NCBI RefSeq assembly: GCF_020873875.1
Contig: NZ_JAHWGU010000014.1
Coordinates: 124,001-188,000, forward strand
DNA: 64,000 nucleotides
Direction of reading: 5' to 3'
Origin: Actinoplanes sp. DH11
Lineage (GTDB): Bacteria > Actinomycetota > Actinomycetes > Mycobacteriales > Micromonosporaceae
In this document: positions 62,133 to 64,000 of the stretch, one piece after another
How the letters are laid out: each line of letters begins with the position of its first letter
How positions within the stretch are numbered: the first letter of the stretch is position 1
Program-made: the position numbers and the translations under genes
The notes under the pieces: model-generated
The model's input: the letters and a program-made list of their open reading frames with translations, nothing else
Told to the model about the DNA's origin: nothing
The model's database searches: none

Positions 62133-64000
62133 TCAGGCCTCCTTAACGTCGGTCCGGTTGCGCAGGACGCGGCCGAGGCCACTCACCCGCGGCGACAGGA
62201 ACGCCTTGGTGCTCGCGAGCAACGTCATGATCGGGTGCCGGAAGAGGAAGACCACGAGCAGGTCGAGAACGGTCGACAGGCCCAGTGCGAACGCGAAACC
62301 CTGGACCGCGCCGATCGACACGACGTAGAGCACCACGGCACACAGAATGGTGATCATGTTGGCCGAGATGATCGTCCGGCGGGCGCGGTGCCAGGCGCGT
62401 GGTACCGCGCTGCGGGGCGAGCGGCCGTCATGGATCTCGTCCTTCAATCGCTCGAAGTAGATGACGAACGAGTCTGCCGCGACACCCAGTGACACGATGA
62501 AGCCGGCGATGCCCGCCAGGGTCAGCGTATAGCCCAGGGTCCGGCCGAGGAACACCAGCGCGCCGAAGGTCAGCAGCGCGGAGAGGCCGAGGCTCAGGAA
62601 GATGACGGTGCCGAGCAGGCGGTAGTAGAAGAACGCGTAGATCGCCACCAGGCCCATGCCGATCGCGGCGGCGAGCAGACCCGCCTCCAGCTGCTGCAGG
62701 CCGAGGGTCGCGGAGACGGTCTGCGCCGGGCCGGACTCGAAGGTGACCGGGATGGCACCGAAGTTCAGCTGGTCGGCGAGCTCCTTGGCGGTGACCGCGG
62801 TGAAGTCACCGGTGATCTGCGACTGGCCGGTCAGCACGCCCTGGATCTGCGGGGCGGAGAGGATCGTCTTGTCCAGCACCACGGCGACGGCGCAGTGGTC
62901 GGCCGTGCCGTAGAGCGACTGCACCGCGACGAAGCAGGGCTCGCTGCTGGTGGCGTTGAACGCCTTGCGGGTCAGCTCGGTCCACTTGGTCTGGCCGGCG
63001 CCGGTGAAGTCGAGGGAGACCACCCACTGGTTCTGGGTCTGGTCGAGCTGCGGGCTGGCCTCCTTGATGTCGTCACCGACGACCTCGGCCTTGTCCAGCT
63101 TGACCTTGGCGCCCTGGTAGCACGCGACGACCTCGGAGCCGATGTCGTCGATCGAGCCGTTCGGCCGCGCGTTGAGCTGCTCACAGCCGATCGTCGGCAC
63201 GTTGAACTGCATGGCCGGGCTGAGCACGCCCACCTCGGGGCCGGTCAGCTGAGCGAAGTTCTTGAAGGGCAGCCCGGCCTCCGGGTCGGTGCTGAGGTCG
63301 ACCGGGGCGTTCAGCTTCTCGGCCGCGGCCCAGGCCTGCGGGCCGACCTTCTTCTCGGCGGCGGCCAGAAGCTCCTTCTGGTCCGCGGTCTGCGGCGCCG
63401 GGACGCCGGCCGGCGCCGCGGCGGACGCGGAGGCGGCGGGCGCGGGAGCCGACGGTGCGGCCGACGCGGACGGCGCCGGGGCGGCCTGACCGCCACCCTG
63501 GCCGCCGGTGGAGGGCGCCGGGCTGCCGGTGATCGCGGGCGCCTCGGAGGCGCCGGTGGACGGCGCGGCCGACGGGGCGGCGCTGCCGCTCGCGCTGGGC
63601 TCGGGCGCCGGGTTCAGCGCGGCGGCGGAGACGTCCAGCGTGGTGCCGGTCAGCAGGCGGAACCGCATGTTCGCGGCCTGCGACAGGTCTTTCAGCTGGT
63701 CCTCGGCCTCACCGGCGAGCGAGACGACGATGGTGTTGTTGCCCTGGATGACGACCTCGGCCTCGGAGACACCGAGCGCGTTGACCCGGCTCTCGATGAT
63801 CTGCCGGGCGGTCTCCATGGCCTCCTGCGTGGGCGGTGCGCCCTGCTGCGAGGCGATGTAGGTGGCCTGCGTGCCACCGACCAGGTCGAGACCGAGTTTA
63901 GGTTCCAGCCGGTCGGTAAAACTGCCCTTAGCACCACCGGCGAAGAAAACCAGCAGATACAGGACGACGAAGACCAGACCGAGCACGCCGAGTTGGCGTC
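62133..64000 (-). CDS. secD: Protein translocase subunit SecD, partial (5' end beyond the window)
   Basis: Large partner of SecF in the post-translocation motor. At least 621 residues are visible: first helix (LGLVFVVLYLLVFFAGGAKG), the LGLDLVGGTQATY motif, an extracellular domain interrupted by an about 80-residue Pro/Ala/Ser/Gln-rich linker (residues about 115-200), FGAIPVTFESGPAQTVSATLG and five C-terminal helices with FIVSLGVAADSFVIYFERLKDE. The frame continues to the right edge and the start lies outside; a GTG at 63986 is inside the first helix region and is probably not the start. Gene yajC is expected upstream. Confidence 0.96.
   Translation of the reverse strand, partial: RQLGVLGLVFVVLYLLVFFAGGAKGSFTDRLEPKLGLDLVGGTQATYIASQQGAPPTQEAMETARQIIESRVNALGVSEAEVVIQGNNTIVVSLAGEAEDQLKDLSQAANMRFRLLTGTTLDVSAAALNPAPEPSASGSAAPSAAPSTGASEAPAITGSPAPSTGGQGGGQAAPAPSASAAPSAPAPAASASAAAPAGVPAPQTADQKELLAAAEKKVGPQAWAAAEKLNAPVDLSTDPEAGLPFKNFAQLTGPEVGVLSPAMQFNVPTIGCEQLNARPNGSIDDIGSEVVACYQGAKVKLDKAEVVGDDIKEASPQLDQTQNQWVVSLDFTGAGQTKWTELTRKAFNATSSEPCFVAVQSLYGTADHCAVAVVLDKTILSAPQIQGVLTGQSQITGDFTAVTAKELADQLNFGAIPVTFESGPAQTVSATLGLQQLEAGLLAAAIGMGLVAIYAFFYYRLLGTVIFLSLGLSALLTFGALVFLGRTLGYTLTLAGIAGFIVSLGVAADSFVIYFERLKDEIHDGRSPRSAVPRAWHRARRTIISANMITILCAVVLYVVSIGAVQGFAFALGLSTVLDLLVVFLFRHPIMTLLASTKAFLSPRVSGLGRVLRNRTDVKEA

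Noticed and set aside
63986..64000. GTG 63986 as the start of secD
   Set aside because: The frame stays open to the window edge with plausible SecD residues before it, and no ribosome site is visible.

Overview
The window is high-GC actinobacterial DNA, most likely from Actinoplanes or a close relative in the Micromonosporaceae. Three things point there: extreme GC bias with many GTG/TTG starts; classic actinobacterial gene orders (DUF948 – DUF6167-type – alaS – ruvX – mltG – aroE – aroC – aroK, and secD – secF – apt – rel – cyclophilins – MBL hydrolase – hisS); and a WhiG/FliA-type sigma factor, as expected in an actinomycete with flagellated spores. I found no rRNA, tRNA, CRISPR array, insertion sequence, prophage or replication origin. 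The outermost genes (aroK at the left, secD at the right) are cut by the window edges.

Layout. 1-10.5 kb: minus-strand housekeeping run for alanyl-tRNA charging (alaS), Holliday-junction/RNase H-like nuclease (ruvX), two tandem MltG-type lytic transglycosylases, and shikimate genes aroE, aroC, aroK, interrupted by a plus-strand Bcr/CflA exporter. 10.5-22.7 kb: a 1249-residue disordered Gly/Pro-rich membrane-anchored protein, rarA, an ArsR-type regulator with an MFS transporter and two neat palindromic operators, a GyrI-like protein, aspS and a second low-complexity membrane protein. 22.8-32.9 kb: a catabolic island with a D-serine dehydratase/D-threonine aldolase-like PLP enzyme, an aminoglycoside-phosphotransferase-like kinase, a GH20 hexosaminidase translationally coupled to a sugar ABC importer (no ATPase gene), and a divergent regulator–amidohydrolase–RidA operon. 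33-36.6 kb: a membrane Ser/Thr kinase and an OafA-type acyltransferase. 36.7-41.5 kb: complete urease operon ureABCFGD. 41.7-45.3 kb: FliA-type sigma factor, an 83-residue conserved-looking small protein, and a Ser/Thr kinase with an extracellular CBM2-like domain. 45.7-49.3 kb: cyanophycin synthetase and cyanophycinase. 49.5-52.3 kb: MFS transporter fused to a monooxygenase-like domain, HxlR regulator, PaaI thioesterase. 52.4-64 kb: hisS, MBL hydrolase, two membrane-anchored cyclophilin-like proteins, a 1.3-kb repeat-rich non-coding gap, bifunctional (p)ppGpp enzyme, apt, secF and secD.

How genes may work together. The urease operon has a near-consensus GlnR box (GTAAC-n6-GAAAC) upstream, and the cyanophycin operon has a weaker one. 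This suggests shared nitrogen control of urea breakdown and of the Arg/Asp nitrogen reserve. The 22.8-32.9 kb island is consistent with importing and processing N-acetylated sugars or amino-acid derivatives released by GH20, deacylating them and cleaning up enamine intermediates with RidA; this is inference. A second theme is repeat expansion: short tandem repeats sit in protein linkers (1249-aa protein, kinase-like protein, 420-aa membrane protein), across the stop codons of three successive urease genes, and in intergenic DNA. The most noteworthy single items are the stop-codon-spanning repeats of the urease operon, the kinase with a CBM2-like sensor, the degenerate cyclophilin paralogue, the paired palindromic operators at 18.7 kb and the 81-bp palindrome at 57.1 kb.
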